DNA of 64,000 bases from an uncultured Cytophagales bacterium (GCA_938002655.1 CALLAC010000017.1:62001-126000), one strand, 5' to 3'. Numbered from the stretch's first letter, positions 26,070-35,771 are shown. Translations and numbers: made by a program. The notes: generated from the letters alone by a model not told the origin.

Positions 26070-29000
26070 CTATTCTACCTCTAATTCCGAACTTGAGCTC
26101 AATTTACGAGCATATTTTTCATAAAACTCTTTACATTTTGCCGCCTCTTCGGGTTTTATTTTTTGCAAATCTTTGGCATATTGGTAGAAAATAATTATTT
26201 GTTGCCTCATCTTTAAATCGTTGCGAGAGCTGTAATTTTCCATTGCGTAATCAATGATAATTTTTGCTTGCTGGGTGATGTGTTGGTAGAGGCTATCAGC
26301 AAGACTATTTTCGCCAACTTCATAGAGTAAAGGGACTAATTGAGCTACGTAAATATCGTAGGGTATGCTTTCTATGGGTATTTTTTTCAATGAAAATAAC
26401 ATCAATTCTTTGGCTTTTTCTTTTTTTCCTTCCTCAATGAGTGTTTTGGCTACTTCATAGATATGTTCGCGTGCTTGCGAAATAAAGCCTAAATAATCTT
26501 CATTATGGTATACTTTGGGATTATCCAAACTTCGCCAATACATTTTTCTTACAATTTCTTTGCCCTTGAAATTGTGTTTTTTCTCTTTCATTATTAGCTC
26601 GTAGCTCAAATCGGCATTTACGAAAATCTCTTTATTGGGGGCAAGCAAGCCGACAGGCACAGGTAGCAGGCGGTAAGCCAATCCTTCAATTTGCATATAA
26701 TCTTTCAGACCTACATAATCTTCCTCGCTGAGCTTGGGAGCAAAGTAAATAGGTCTTCGCCAATGATTGTTGGCAATAATATTGAGAATGACAAACTCAT
26801 CTTTATCTATTCGGTTTTTATTTTTAGGCAGTTCCCAATACATTCCATATTTGAGCAAGGTATCAGTACCTTTGGGCAAAAAACCTGCACTTTTGATGTA
26901 ATCAACATCTTTGGAAATATCCAGAATCAATTTTCGAGAGGGCAAAAAGTTCTCAACATCTTCATCGGAGGTGAGAATTTGTGTATATTTATTGTTTTGT
27001 ACAACCAAATTCATATATTGCTGAAGTTCTATGCCTTGTTCAAAGATTTGTTGAGCATCTTTTTCGGGCATAAAAGGATGTTTAGTAATAAAGACCACAT
27101 CATTAGTTCCCATCCGATAGTGTTCTTCTTTCAAAGAAATAGGCAATGGGTCAGAGTCATATGTAGCTTGTTTCATTTGGGTGATGTACCAGTCTGTACC
27201 TAATAAGCTCGTATTACAAACTCTCACATCGGTGCGAAATCCTTCTACTTCTTGCACATACCAAAGCGGGAAGGTATCGTTATCACCACCTGTGAAAAGA
27301 ATAGCATTAGGCTCACAAGAACTCAGTAGGTTTCGTGCCGAATCTACGGAGTAATAGCGATTAGAGCGGTTGTGGTCGTCCCAACCTTGCCAAGCCATAA
27401 GCCCTACACAAAGTATGCCCAAAATACTTGCTATACCCCAAGCGAGAGGTTTTTGATAAGAGAGCGAAGTTGTATGAGTTTGCTTATTAAGTTGTGCTTC
27501 AATAAGTTCTATGAGTGCGAGCACGCCAAAACCAATCCATATTGCAAAAACGTAAAAAGAACCTACGTAAATGTAATCACGCTCACGAGGTTCTACGGGA
27601 GGAGAGTTCAGGTAAATAATTAGAGCGATGCCTGTCATGAAAAAGAGTAATCCGAGCATTCCGGCAGTTTGCTTATTACGAATAATGTTGAAAGCAAATC
27701 CCAACATTCCTAAAAGAAACGGAATAGCAAAAAATCGGTTGCGAGCTTTGTTGTTTTTGATGTAGTCGGGAGCGTCTGTATCATTGCCAAAAAGCAAAAC
27801 ACCTGCATCTTTAATATCACTTTCTCTGCCTATAAAATTCCATCCGAAATAACGCCAATACATATGCCCCAATTGATACGTAAAAAAGAAGCGGAAATTA
27901 TCGAAAAAACTTGGCTCTTCTCCCCTTTTTAGCCCCAAATATTTTTCGTAGAGTAAAATATGATAAGGGTCTGAGCTGTATAAGCGAGGAAAGAAAATCA
28001 TTTTTGCATTTTCGTCGTATTCAGGTTCGCGGTTGTAGCGATATATCACGTATTTTCCTTTTTCCTTATCTTTGGTGTAGATGGGGGTAGTATTGATGTA
28101 ATTCACAGGTTTTTCGGTATAGATAGGACCAAAAAACAAAGGTCGGCTACCATATTGCTCTCTATTCAGATAAGAAATCAGCGAAACCAAATCTTCGGGG
28201 TTGTTTTCATCAATAGGTGGATTGTAAGCAGAGCGTATTAAAATAATTCCATAAGAAGCATAACCAATCAGCACTAATGAAATAGCTAATAAAACTGTGT
28301 TGAGGAGAGGTTTTTGTTTTTTTATAGTGAACAAAATTCCGCGAGTAAGTCCTACTGTGATAAGTACAAGCAAAAATACAACACCCGAGTTGAAAGGTAA
28401 GCCCAATACATTTACGAAAAATACTTCAATATTTTTGGCAAACGTAGGAAGTCCAGGAATCAGCCAAATCAAAAAAAGTAGAATACCTGAACCTATTAAA
28501 ATTGCATAAATAGAACCTTTCAGAGTAATTTCTTGAGATTTTTTGAAATAATAAATCATTGATAAGGCTGGAATAGTGAGCAAATTGAGGGGGTGGACAC
28601 CTATGGAAAGTCCTATCAGATAGGCAATGAGTAAAAGCCAACGATATTCGCTTTGCGTGTCTTGGAGTGTATCCCATTTGAGCATTGCCCAAAAAATAAA
28701 GGCTGTCAAGAAAGATGACATGGCATATACTTCGGCCTCTACTGCAGAAAACCAAAATGAGTCTGAAAAAGTATAGGCGAGTGCTCCGACACTGCTGGCA
28801 AGCATTATGCTATGCGTTTGGGCTTTGCTTGGCTCAAAATCTTTTTTCTCTTGGTTGAAAAACTTGAGAGCCAACAAGCTGATAGACCAAAACAAGAAAA
28901 GTATTGTAAAGCCACTGCAAATTGCTGAGGAAACATTCACCATAAAAGCAATTTGCGTAGGCTCTGAGGCAAGCATTGCAAACATTCTGTTTACAAGCAA

Positions 29001-29171
29001 GAAAAACGGTGTACCTGGTGGGTGAGGTACTTGCAATTTTGCCGAACAGGCGATAAATTCGCCACAATCCCAAAAACTTGCGGTAGGTTCAAGTGTGAGT
29101 AAATAGACAGAGGTAGCAATCAGAAAGATAATCCAACCAAGTAAATTATTGAGTTTCTTGAAATACTGCAT
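26070..29171 (-). CDS. GT117-family (DUF2723) membrane glycosyltransferase, probable protein O-mannosyltransferase
   Basis: A 1033-residue integral membrane protein. The N-terminus carries about a dozen hydrophobic segments with the loop TASFWDCGEFIACSAKLQ (acidic pair Asp-Glu in the position of a GT-C catalytic site) and VPHPPGTPFFLLVNRMFA, both hallmarks of DUF2723. A second hydrophobic block (about 470-600) is followed by a soluble domain with a FTGGDNDTFPLWYVQEVEG motif and a helical, TPR-like C-terminus. The human DUF2723 protein TMEM260 is a protein O-mannosyltransferase, and Bacteroidota glycosylate many exported proteins on Ser/Thr. The link to such glycosylation here is inference. 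Confidence 0.85.
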   Translation of the reverse strand: MQYFKKLNNLLGWIIFLIATSVYLLTLEPTASFWDCGEFIACSAKLQVPHPPGTPFFLLVNRMFAMLASEPTQIAFMVNVSSAICSGFTILFLFWSISLLALKFFNQEKKDFEPSKAQTHSIMLASSVGALAYTFSDSFWFSAVEAEVYAMSSFLTAFIFWAMLKWDTLQDTQSEYRWLLLIAYLIGLSIGVHPLNLLTIPALSMIYYFKKSQEITLKGSIYAILIGSGILLFLIWLIPGLPTFAKNIEVFFVNVLGLPFNSGVVFLLVLITVGLTRGILFTIKKQKPLLNTVLLAISLVLIGYASYGIILIRSAYNPPIDENNPEDLVSLISYLNREQYGSRPLFFGPIYTEKPVNYINTTPIYTKDKEKGKYVIYRYNREPEYDENAKMIFFPRLYSSDPYHILLYEKYLGLKRGEEPSFFDNFRFFFTYQLGHMYWRYFGWNFIGRESDIKDAGVLLFGNDTDAPDYIKNNKARNRFFAIPFLLGMLGFAFNIIRNKQTAGMLGLLFFMTGIALIIYLNSPPVEPRERDYIYVGSFYVFAIWIGFGVLALIELIEAQLNKQTHTTSLSYQKPLAWGIASILGILCVGLMAWQGWDDHNRSNRYYSVDSARNLLSSCEPNAILFTGGDNDTFPLWYVQEVEGFRTDVRVCNTSLLGTDWYITQMKQATYDSDPLPISLKEEHYRMGTNDVVFITKHPFMPEKDAQQIFEQGIELQQYMNLVVQNNKYTQILTSDEDVENFLPSRKLILDISKDVDYIKSAGFLPKGTDTLLKYGMYWELPKNKNRIDKDEFVILNIIANNHWRRPIYFAPKLSEEDYVGLKDYMQIEGLAYRLLPVPVGLLAPNKEIFVNADLSYELIMKEKKHNFKGKEIVRKMYWRSLDNPKVYHNEDYLGFISQAREHIYEVAKTLIEEGKKEKAKELMLFSLKKIPIESIPYDIYVAQLVPLLYEVGENSLADSLYQHITQQAKIIIDYAMENYSSRNDLKMRQQIIIFYQYAKDLQKIKPEEAAKCKEFYEKYARKLSSSSELEVE

Positions 29172-29241
29172 TTTTATAGATTTTAAATAAGAAATTTAGA
29201 CAAAAGATATTGAATCGGGATAGTAAGAGTTTCAGAAAAAG

Positions 29242-29916
29242 TTAGACACTGTTGGCAATAGCATCTAAAATGGTTTGGTAATCAATTTCGCTTAATCCTT
29301 CACCTGCTTTGGAAGGGTACTGAATAGTATTTTCCCAATGGTTGGCGATATCTGTCCAAGCGTAAGCATCGGGAGAGTATAAAATGAGGCGTTTGGCGGC
29401 ACGGTTCATTGTTTGTCCATCCCAAAGGTCAGTGAGGTCATCAAAGTTTTTAGGAATTTGGGTTGTTGGGTAGTTTTGCGGCTTGCTATCCTCTTTAAAC
29501 TCCAAAGGGTGGGTGCTGGCATCTGTCCATAATACAATAATCTGTCTGCGTTTATCACCTTCTTTGCTCCAATCAGATTGAATAGCCAAAGCAAGAGCCT
29601 CCAAGCCATTTTCGGGTTCATCTCCACCGCCATCGGCTTGAATACTACTTACAAATGTCTGAAAATCTGCTTTTTCTTCGGGTAAATTAAAGAAAGGAGA
29701 AATCTGCATAGCCATATGCCCATCTACATAATAATCGCGAAAAGCAATAACCTTTACACGCAACTTATCAATATGTTTAGATTTTTGCTTCATTTGCATC
29801 GAGAGGTCGTCATAAAATTTGAGAGCATTTTCTTTTACTTTGTCAATAATTGGGGACATAGAGCCTGTGGCATCAATACAAAGCACAATATCTACGTGAT
29901 AGCTTAATCCTTGCAT
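29242..29916 (-). CDS. von Willebrand factor A domain protein
   Basis: A 224-residue cytoplasmic vWA domain. The MIDAS metal site is DATGSMS (residues 15-21), with the conserved Thr/Gly segment GGGDEPENGLEALALAI and the later Asp in VLWTDAST. There is no signal peptide or membrane segment. The form with DATGSM resembles TerY-like and eukaryotic-like vWA proteins that often work with a kinase-phosphatase pair, but no such genes are adjacent: its neighbours are the GT117 enzyme and a MORN-repeat protein, both on the same strand. Function unknown. Confidence 0.82.
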   Translation of the reverse strand: MQGLSYHVDIVLCIDATGSMSPIIDKVKENALKFYDDLSMQMKQKSKHIDKLRVKVIAFRDYYVDGHMAMQISPFFNLPEEKADFQTFVSSIQADGGGDEPENGLEALALAIQSDWSKEGDKRRQIIVLWTDASTHPLEFKEDSKPQNYPTTQIPKNFDDLTDLWDGQTMNRAAKRLILYSPDAYAWTDIANHWENTIQYPSKAGEGLSEIDYQTILDAIANSV

Positions 29917-30023
29917 AAGAAAGCCTTTAAAATTTTTGCGTAAAAATAGGAAAAAATATTTGAAAACCGAACCTGTGAAAATTTTTTGAAAAGATTACAG
30001 GGTTATGGTTGATTTATGGCTGA

Positions 30024-30830
30024 TTAGTCTTGTTTTATTCTGCCATTTTCATCGTATTCACGAATTTTCACTTCTGTTTCTTCATCATACCATACTTTGG
30101 GGTAGAAGGTTTCTTTTTTACGCTTGCCATTGGGGTAGTATTCTATCCATAAGCCTATTTTAACATCATTCTGAAATACTCCTTTTTCAGCAAGGTTTCC
30201 GTTGGGATGAAAGCGAAGATAAGTGCCTTCTTTTTTAGCATTTTTGATAGGAATAACTTCTTTGAGTTTTTTCTGCATTTCATCGTAATACGAAATTTTA
30301 GATTCTTTCAAGAAACCTCGATAATATTTAGTTTTTTCTATTAGCACAAAATCTCTGTCGAGAGCATCTTTTCCGTATTTTTCCCATCTGCCGTGTTTTA
30401 CACCAAAATAAAAAAATCCTTCTTCTACAACTCGATTATTTTCTATTTTTTTGTAGGGGCCGTGTAAGATTTTCACTTCATCCCAAGGCATTTTTTCATA
30501 AGTGCTGACTATAATTCTTTTTTTCTTCGGGTGATAAGCGTATATTTCTTCGATGTATTTATTCACTAGCCCACGGTCTTGTACTTTGAGATAATGAAAA
30601 ATCTCAATAGTTACATTAGAGCTTGTTTTTTTGATAAACCTTTTGCAAACTTTTTTGCCATAATAGACATTTTTGGGTTCTTTTTTCTCTTTTTGCTCTT
30701 TTTTTTCTTTGGGCAATTTAATTCGCAAATCAGGGATAGTATCTGTTTCTAAAATACTGCCCTCTTTTTCCTGAGCAAAAGCAACGAGAAAAAAGCTCCA
30801 AGCTATTAAAATTAGAAACGAAACTTTCAT
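30024..30830 (-). CDS. secreted MORN-repeat (YwqK-like) protein
   Basis: A 268-residue exported protein with signal peptide MKVSFLILIAWSFFLVAFA and a low-complexity Lys/Glu stretch (KLPKEKKEQKEKKEPK) after it. The body consists of MORN-like repeats, for example GPYKKIENNRVVEEGFFYFG, GTYLRFHPNGNLAEKGVF and GLWIEYYPNGKRKKETFY. Databases call related proteins YwqK family antitoxins, but no toxin gene is adjacent and the signal peptide argues against an antitoxin role. Probably an envelope protein of unknown function. Confidence 0.8.
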   Translation of the reverse strand: MKVSFLILIAWSFFLVAFAQEKEGSILETDTIPDLRIKLPKEKKEQKEKKEPKNVYYGKKVCKRFIKKTSSNVTIEIFHYLKVQDRGLVNKYIEEIYAYHPKKKRIIVSTYEKMPWDEVKILHGPYKKIENNRVVEEGFFYFGVKHGRWEKYGKDALDRDFVLIEKTKYYRGFLKESKISYYDEMQKKLKEVIPIKNAKKEGTYLRFHPNGNLAEKGVFQNDVKIGLWIEYYPNGKRKKETFYPKVWYDEETEVKIREYDENGRIKQD

Positions 30831-30865
30831 TTTTTCTTTTTCTGATTAGCCCCACAAAAATTGTG

Positions 30866-32425
30866 CTATGCTTGTTTTCCTTTCATTCTGAGCTTTATAT
30901 CAATGTACTCGTACACATAAGCCACAATAGAAAAGAGCAAGAAAATAAATGCAAGTGTTTCGGAAAAGAATATACAACTTGTAATGAGAATGAAAATGAA
31001 AGTGATTACCCCCAAATTTCTAAACAAACTCATATACACAAGTATAGGACGAGCCTTTTCCATGAGTTCATTGGCTCTATCAACGTATTGTTTTATTTTC
31101 TGACTCAAACTTTGCAAACGTCGACGCAAGTTGCCTTGAATATTCTCATCACCCAAACCTTGCAATATGAGGTTGTGTACTTCTTCTTCTTTTTCGTTGA
31201 AATTACGAGCCAGGCGTACTAAATTATCAATCTCTTCGGTCATTTTTGTGTAACGCAGACGAGAGGCTATCACAGAAAGGAAAAACAAAGCACAAAAAAG
31301 TGTTTCTATAGAGATAAGCATAATTAGGTTGGAGGGCTGAAGTAATCTGTTCCAACTTCGGCGAGTATCTACATTGAACTTAAATAGAAGAACATTTTTC
31401 AGCAAGCTCATTGCCTCTGACCAGAATATACGCATTTCAGTATTTTTTACGATAGGCACTACTTTTTTGGGATTTTTAATATCAAGAAGTGGCTCTACTT
31501 TTTTGTAACGATAATCCGCCTCTTCGGCAATGGGTACTGTTTTATCATAGCTTTTGATAATTTCTGTACCATCAGATTTTTTTTGAGCTTCTTTCACATT
31601 CTGAATAATATGAACATTCGTATCGGCTAAATAAATCCTTTCTTGCAGGGTAAGGTTGAACCTTTCAGAGGCAATAATAGAAAGAAAACCTGAAAATGCC
31701 AATGCCCCAAACATTACGCTTTCCAAGATGTAAGCTTCTACACGCGAATGTTCGTTGCGTAATCTGCCTTCTACTTTGATGATTTCAAGATCGTTTTGGT
31801 CTATTTGGTAATCAAAATTATCAATAAAAAGGCTTTTGTCTTCTATTTCAGGAGGTAACAGAAAATTTTTATCGTCTTTTTTGCTAAGTCTTTTTATCCA
31901 TTTTCCCAAAGGAAAGGGCTCAACAATAGGAGAAGTAGCAATGAACTCGTTTTCGTGTTCTTTGGGAATGCTAATACTGCTAAAAGAAAGATATACCATT
32001 ATACCTGCATATATCAAAAAAACAATGATATACACGGCTATTTCCGACTCGGGACGTACTCCTACAAAGGAGCGATAAAACCTCTGCTCTTGAATAGCTC
32101 CCGAAAGAATATAAGTTACCGAAAGCACATTAAATATTCGGAAAGCAATAGAAAATAATGAAATTTTTTCTTCGTAATATCCTGCTCGCAGAAATTCATA
32201 ATTTCTCTTTAGGTTATTAAATCTTACAAAAATCCAAGTAGCAGTAATTAGCGTAATGATGAGTTGAATGATAGCAAAAACGACAAATTCTGATGTATTG
32301 TGCTGGTCGCCATCTTCCATACTGCGATATACCCCCATAGAAAGCCAACGCAAGAGCATATCTGCTAAAAAAGGTGGATAATAAAAGTATACAGTACGGA
32401 TTTGCTGTTGAGTAGTAGTACCCAT
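30866..32425 (-). CDS. multi-pass membrane protein, unknown function
   Basis: A 519-residue protein I do not recognise. About eight hydrophobic segments: one near 45-65, several between 90 and 180, one near 260, one near 395 and two close to the C-terminus (VITFIFILITSCIFFS and LAFIFLLFSIVAYVYEYI). A 90-residue helical, charged stretch (RLARNFNEKEEEVHNLI ... YVDRANELMEKARP) precedes the last pair and may form a coiled coil. The ATG at 32425 (MGTTTQQQIRTVY) is used; the frame extends 40 codons upstream past the divergent hisS start and is not coding there. No neighbour suggests a role. Confidence 0.7.
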   Translation of the reverse strand: MGTTTQQQIRTVYFYYPPFLADMLLRWLSMGVYRSMEDGDQHNTSEFVVFAIIQLIITLITATWIFVRFNNLKRNYEFLRAGYYEEKISLFSIAFRIFNVLSVTYILSGAIQEQRFYRSFVGVRPESEIAVYIIVFLIYAGIMVYLSFSSISIPKEHENEFIATSPIVEPFPLGKWIKRLSKKDDKNFLLPPEIEDKSLFIDNFDYQIDQNDLEIIKVEGRLRNEHSRVEAYILESVMFGALAFSGFLSIIASERFNLTLQERIYLADTNVHIIQNVKEAQKKSDGTEIIKSYDKTVPIAEEADYRYKKVEPLLDIKNPKKVVPIVKNTEMRIFWSEAMSLLKNVLLFKFNVDTRRSWNRLLQPSNLIMLISIETLFCALFFLSVIASRLRYTKMTEEIDNLVRLARNFNEKEEEVHNLILQGLGDENIQGNLRRRLQSLSQKIKQYVDRANELMEKARPILVYMSLFRNLGVITFIFILITSCIFFSETLAFIFLLFSIVAYVYEYIDIKLRMKGKQA

Positions 32426-32535
32426 AGCTATTTTTTTTTGAGGCTTTATGCAAAAATAAGTAGAAACTTTCGGAATGTAAAAAATTTCTTCAAAAAGTTT
32501 TTGTAATTTTGCAAGCTCAAATTTACTACCAAACA

Positions 32536-33915
32536 ATGAAACCAAAGCCTACTTTGCCGCGTGGTACTCGCGATTACACGCCTGCTATGATGCTACGCAG
32601 AAACTTTATTATTGCACATATCAAAGAAGTTTTTGAGAAATTTGGCTTTCTGCCTCTCGAAACTCCTGCTATGGAAAATCTTTCGGTGCTAATGGGCAAG
32701 TACGGTGAAGAAGGTGACCAACTTCTCTATAAAATACTCAATCAAGGCGATTTTCTCAAAGGTATTCAGCCCGAAGATTTGCAGAAAGGCTCTAAATTTT
32801 TTGCTCTGCAAATTGCTGAAAAAGGTTTACGTTACGATTTGACAGTGCCTTTGGCTCGCTTTGTCGTAATGAACCAAAACGAATTAGCTTTTCCTTTCAA
32901 AAGATATCAAATTCAGCCTGTATGGCGAGGCGATGCCCCCCAAAAAGGACGCTATCGCGAGTTCTACCAATGTGATGCAGACGTGGTAGGTACAAATTCG
33001 CTTATCTGCGAAGCAGAAATTATTTTAATGATGCACGAAGTTTTAGGCAAACGTCTGGGTATGCAGAACTTTGAAATCAAAATCAATCATCGAAAAATTC
33101 TTGCAGGCATTGCTGAAAGCATCGGAGCAGAAGGGAAAGAAGCAGATTTATGCGTAGCTATTGATAAGCTGGATAAAATTGGTAAGGAAAAAGTTGAGCA
33201 AGAACTTTCGCAAAGAGGCTTTTCGGTGCAAAATATCCAAGATTTACAACCCATTTTTAGCGTGCCTGAAAAGAATGAAGAAAAAATAGCTTTTTTAGAA
33301 AACTTCTTGCAAAAGTCTTCTATTGGTTTAGAAGGTGTAGCTGATTTGAAGCAAATTTTTGAATATGTAAAGCATTTTGATAGCCAAACCGAATTTCCTA
33401 TTTCTGTGGATATTACCCTTGCAAGAGGACTTTCGTATTATACAGGGGCAATTTTTGAGGTAAAAGTTAGAAATTCAGCAGTGGGAAGTATCAGTGGCGG
33501 TGGGCGTTATGATAACCTCACAGGAGCTTTCGGCTTACAAGGAATGGCAGGCGTTGGCTTTTCTTTTGGTTTGGATAGAATTTATGATGTTTTGGAAGAG
33601 CAAAATCTGTTTCCTGCTCAAACTCAAAGCACTACGCAAATTCTTTTTGCTAATTTTGATAAAGATAGCGAAAAATTTGTTTTACCTTTACTCAAAAAAC
33701 TACGTGATAAAGGCTACAAAGCTGAAATTTATCCACAAAGTGCAAAACTAGACAAGCAGTTCAAATATGCCGATAAAAAGCAAATTCCTTTTGTGATTGC
33801 AATAGGTTCGGAAGAAATGAAAAACAGTGAAATAAGCATCAAAAATATGCGTACAGGTGAGCAAAAACGCATGAGTACCGATAATTTGGTAAATTTTTTG
33901 CAAAAAGCTCTGTAA
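32536..33915 (+). CDS. hisS: histidyl-tRNA synthetase
   Basis: Class II synthetase, 459 residues. It starts MKPKPTLPRGTRDYTPA, has motif 2 (RYQIQPVWRGDAPQKGRYREFYQCDAD), the histidine-specific LARGLSYYTGAIFEVK, GGGRYDNL, motif 3 (GVGFSFGLDRI), and a C-terminal anticodon-binding domain (YKAEIYPQSAKLDKQFKYADKK). The ATG at 32536 is used; nine codons upstream are also open. TAATTTTG at 32504-32511 is a likely -7 promoter element. deoC follows after 15 bases, so the two are probably co-transcribed. Confidence 0.95.
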   Translation: MKPKPTLPRGTRDYTPAMMLRRNFIIAHIKEVFEKFGFLPLETPAMENLSVLMGKYGEEGDQLLYKILNQGDFLKGIQPEDLQKGSKFFALQIAEKGLRYDLTVPLARFVVMNQNELAFPFKRYQIQPVWRGDAPQKGRYREFYQCDADVVGTNSLICEAEIILMMHEVLGKRLGMQNFEIKINHRKILAGIAESIGAEGKEADLCVAIDKLDKIGKEKVEQELSQRGFSVQNIQDLQPIFSVPEKNEEKIAFLENFLQKSSIGLEGVADLKQIFEYVKHFDSQTEFPISVDITLARGLSYYTGAIFEVKVRNSAVGSISGGGRYDNLTGAFGLQGMAGVGFSFGLDRIYDVLEEQNLFPAQTQSTTQILFANFDKDSEKFVLPLLKKLRDKGYKAEIYPQSAKLDKQFKYADKKQIPFVIAIGSEEMKNSEISIKNMRTGEQKRMSTDNLVNFLQKAL

Positions 33916-33930
33916 AAATATCCAAGAACT

Positions 33931-34599
33931 ATGCTAGCTATCAATCAGTACATAGAACACACTTGCCTCAAGCCTCTTACTACTTACGCCGATATTGATA
34001 AACTCATTGCAGAAGCAAAAGAGTACAATTTTTGGGGAGTATGTGTGCCGCCTTATTGGGTAGAAAAGACTCACAGAGATTTAAGAGGCACCAATATTAA
34101 AGTGGTTACGGTGATAGGTTTCCCTTTCGGTTATGAAAGAACAGCTACCAAATGCAGAGAAATGGAAGTAGCTATCCAAGATGGAGCAGATGAGCTGGAT
34201 ATGGTGATGACACTTTCTGCCTTTGCTACAAAAGCCTACGATTGGGTAAAAACTGAAATTGCTCAACTTGCCAAACTTGCTCATGAAAACGGAAAAATTT
34301 TAAAGGTGATTTTAGAAACTGCTTATTGGACAGATGAACAAATTGTTTTGGCTTGTAAAATTGCCGCTGAAGCAGGAGCAGATTTTGTGAAAACTTCCAC
34401 AGGTTTTGCTTTTGCAGGGGCAAGCGTAGAGCATGTACGCTTGATGAGAAAAAGTTGCCCTAACACCATTGGTATCAAGGCTTCAGGGGGAATTAGGAAT
34501 TTGCAGACCGTTCTTGCAATGATTGAGGCAGGAGCAGAGCGTATTGGCACTTCATCTGGAGCTAGCATTATGCAAGAATGGCTCGCCCAACAAATCTAA
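33931..34599 (+). CDS. deoC: deoxyribose-phosphate aldolase
   Basis: A 222-residue TIM-barrel aldolase that cleaves 2-deoxyribose 5-phosphate in nucleoside catabolism. Characteristic parts: YIEHTCLKPLTTYADIDKL, the block VVTVIGFPFGYERTATKCRE, AIQDGADELDMVM, LKVILETAYWTDEQI, the Schiff-base lysine in DFVKTSTGFAFAGAS, and GIKASGGIRNLQ. The ATG at 33931 is 15 bases after hisS. Its last four bases overlap the convergent response regulator. Confidence 0.94.
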   Translation: MLAINQYIEHTCLKPLTTYADIDKLIAEAKEYNFWGVCVPPYWVEKTHRDLRGTNIKVVTVIGFPFGYERTATKCREMEVAIQDGADELDMVMTLSAFATKAYDWVKTEIAQLAKLAHENGKILKVILETAYWTDEQIVLACKIAAEAGADFVKTSTGFAFAGASVEHVRLMRKSCPNTIGIKASGGIRNLQTVLAMIEAGAERIGTSSGASIMQEWLAQQI

Positions 34600-35771
34600 A
34601 TTTTGAATACTGCATATTTTTGAGCATCTTGCAGGGTAATTTTTTCGCCACTCAAAATCACAAGTCTTTCTACTACGTTTCTGAGCTCTCGTACATTACC
34701 CGACCACGAAAGCTCCTGCAAGAAGGTTATGGCTTCGGGGGTAATGCTTTTAGGCTTGGTTTTGTGTTCTTGGGCAATATCATTCAAAAATTTATTCACA
34801 AGAAGCGGGATATCCTCTTTTCGTTCATCAAGCGAAGGAACTTTAAGAATAATTACTCCCAAACGATGAAATAAATCTTCTCGGAAGTTGCCCTTTCGAA
34901 TTTCTTCGCGTAAATCTTTGTTGGTTGCGGCAATTACTCGTACATCAACTTCTATATCTTTATCGCCGCCTACTTTGGTAATTTTTTTTTCTTGTAAAGC
35001 TCGCAATACTTTTGCTTGTGCTGAAAGGCTCATATCACCAACTTCGTCAAGAAAAAGTGTGCCATTGTGGGCAAGTTCAAATTTCCCTTTTTTATCTTTG
35101 ATAGCTCCTGTGAAAGAGCCTTTTTCGTGTCCGAAAAGTTCACTTTCAATGAGTTCGCTGGGAATAGCGGCACAATTTACTTCTACGAAAGGCCTATCTT
35201 TACGAGGACTTTGCTCATGCAGCTGACGAGCCACTAACTCTTTTCCTGCTCCGTTGGGTCCTAGAATCAAAACACGGGCATCGGCTTGTGCAATGCGAGT
35301 AATTTCAGCTTTCAGTTCTTTCATCACTACCGATTCGCCCACAATTTCATATTTTTGACTTACTACTCTGCTGATAGTTTTTTTGAGATTTTTGTTTTCT
35401 TGTACCAAATCTTTCTTATCCAAAGCATTTCGTAAGGTAACGAGCAACTGTTGCAAATTAGGTGGCTTTTCTAGGAAATGATACGCTCCGCATTTAGTAG
35501 CTTCTACGGCTACTTCTATGTTTCCATGAGCTGAAAGCATAATGATTTGCGTATTTTTGCCTGTATCACGGAATCTGCGAAGCAGTTCTATTCCGTCCAT
35601 TTTCGGCATTTTTATGTCGCAGAAAGCGGCATCAAAATCTTCATTGATAAGCATTGCAAGTCCTTCTTCGCCATTTTTAGCCTCTTTTACTTCGTGCTTT
35701 TCATCTTCTAAAATACCTCTCAAAGCATTTCGGATAGAGACTTCGTCATCAATTACTAAAATTTTTGCCAT
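34596..35771 (-). CDS. NtrC-like sigma-54 response regulator without DNA-binding domain
   Basis: A 391-residue regulator. Receiver domain at 1-120 with phospho-accepting Asp52 (CDIKMPKMDG); AAA+ sigma-54 activator domain at about 145-380 with P-loop GPNGAGKELVARQL, the sigma-54-contacting loop GSFTGA (the family form is GAFTGA), Walker B GTLFLDEVGD and the sensor region GNVRELRNVVERL. The protein stops about 10 residues after the AAA+ lid, whereas NtrC relatives carry a further Fis-type helix-turn-helix. There is no nearby continuation in another frame that I can see. It may activate sigma-54 promoters from solution or through a partner. No kinase is adjacent. Confidence 0.88.
   Translation of the reverse strand: MAKILVIDDEVSIRNALRGILEDEKHEVKEAKNGEEGLAMLINEDFDAAFCDIKMPKMDGIELLRRFRDTGKNTQIIMLSAHGNIEVAVEATKCGAYHFLEKPPNLQQLLVTLRNALDKKDLVQENKNLKKTISRVVSQKYEIVGESVVMKELKAEITRIAQADARVLILGPNGAGKELVARQLHEQSPRKDRPFVEVNCAAIPSELIESELFGHEKGSFTGAIKDKKGKFELAHNGTLFLDEVGDMSLSAQAKVLRALQEKKITKVGGDKDIEVDVRVIAATNKDLREEIRKGNFREDLFHRLGVIILKVPSLDERKEDIPLLVNKFLNDIAQEHKTKPKSITPEAITFLQELSWSGNVRELRNVVERLVILSGEKITLQDAQKYAVFKI

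Noticed and set aside
26691-27203. A 170-codon open frame antisense to the GT117 gene
   Set aside because: No recognisable motif, no ribosome binding site, and it lies wholly within a well-supported gene.
29242-29916. TerY-type phosphorylation triad with kinase and phosphatase
   Set aside because: Only the vWA protein is present; no kinase or PP2C gene is adjacent.
30024-30830. Toxin-antitoxin system (YwqK family antitoxin)
   Set aside because: The protein has a signal peptide and there is no toxin-like neighbour, so the database name does not carry a function here.
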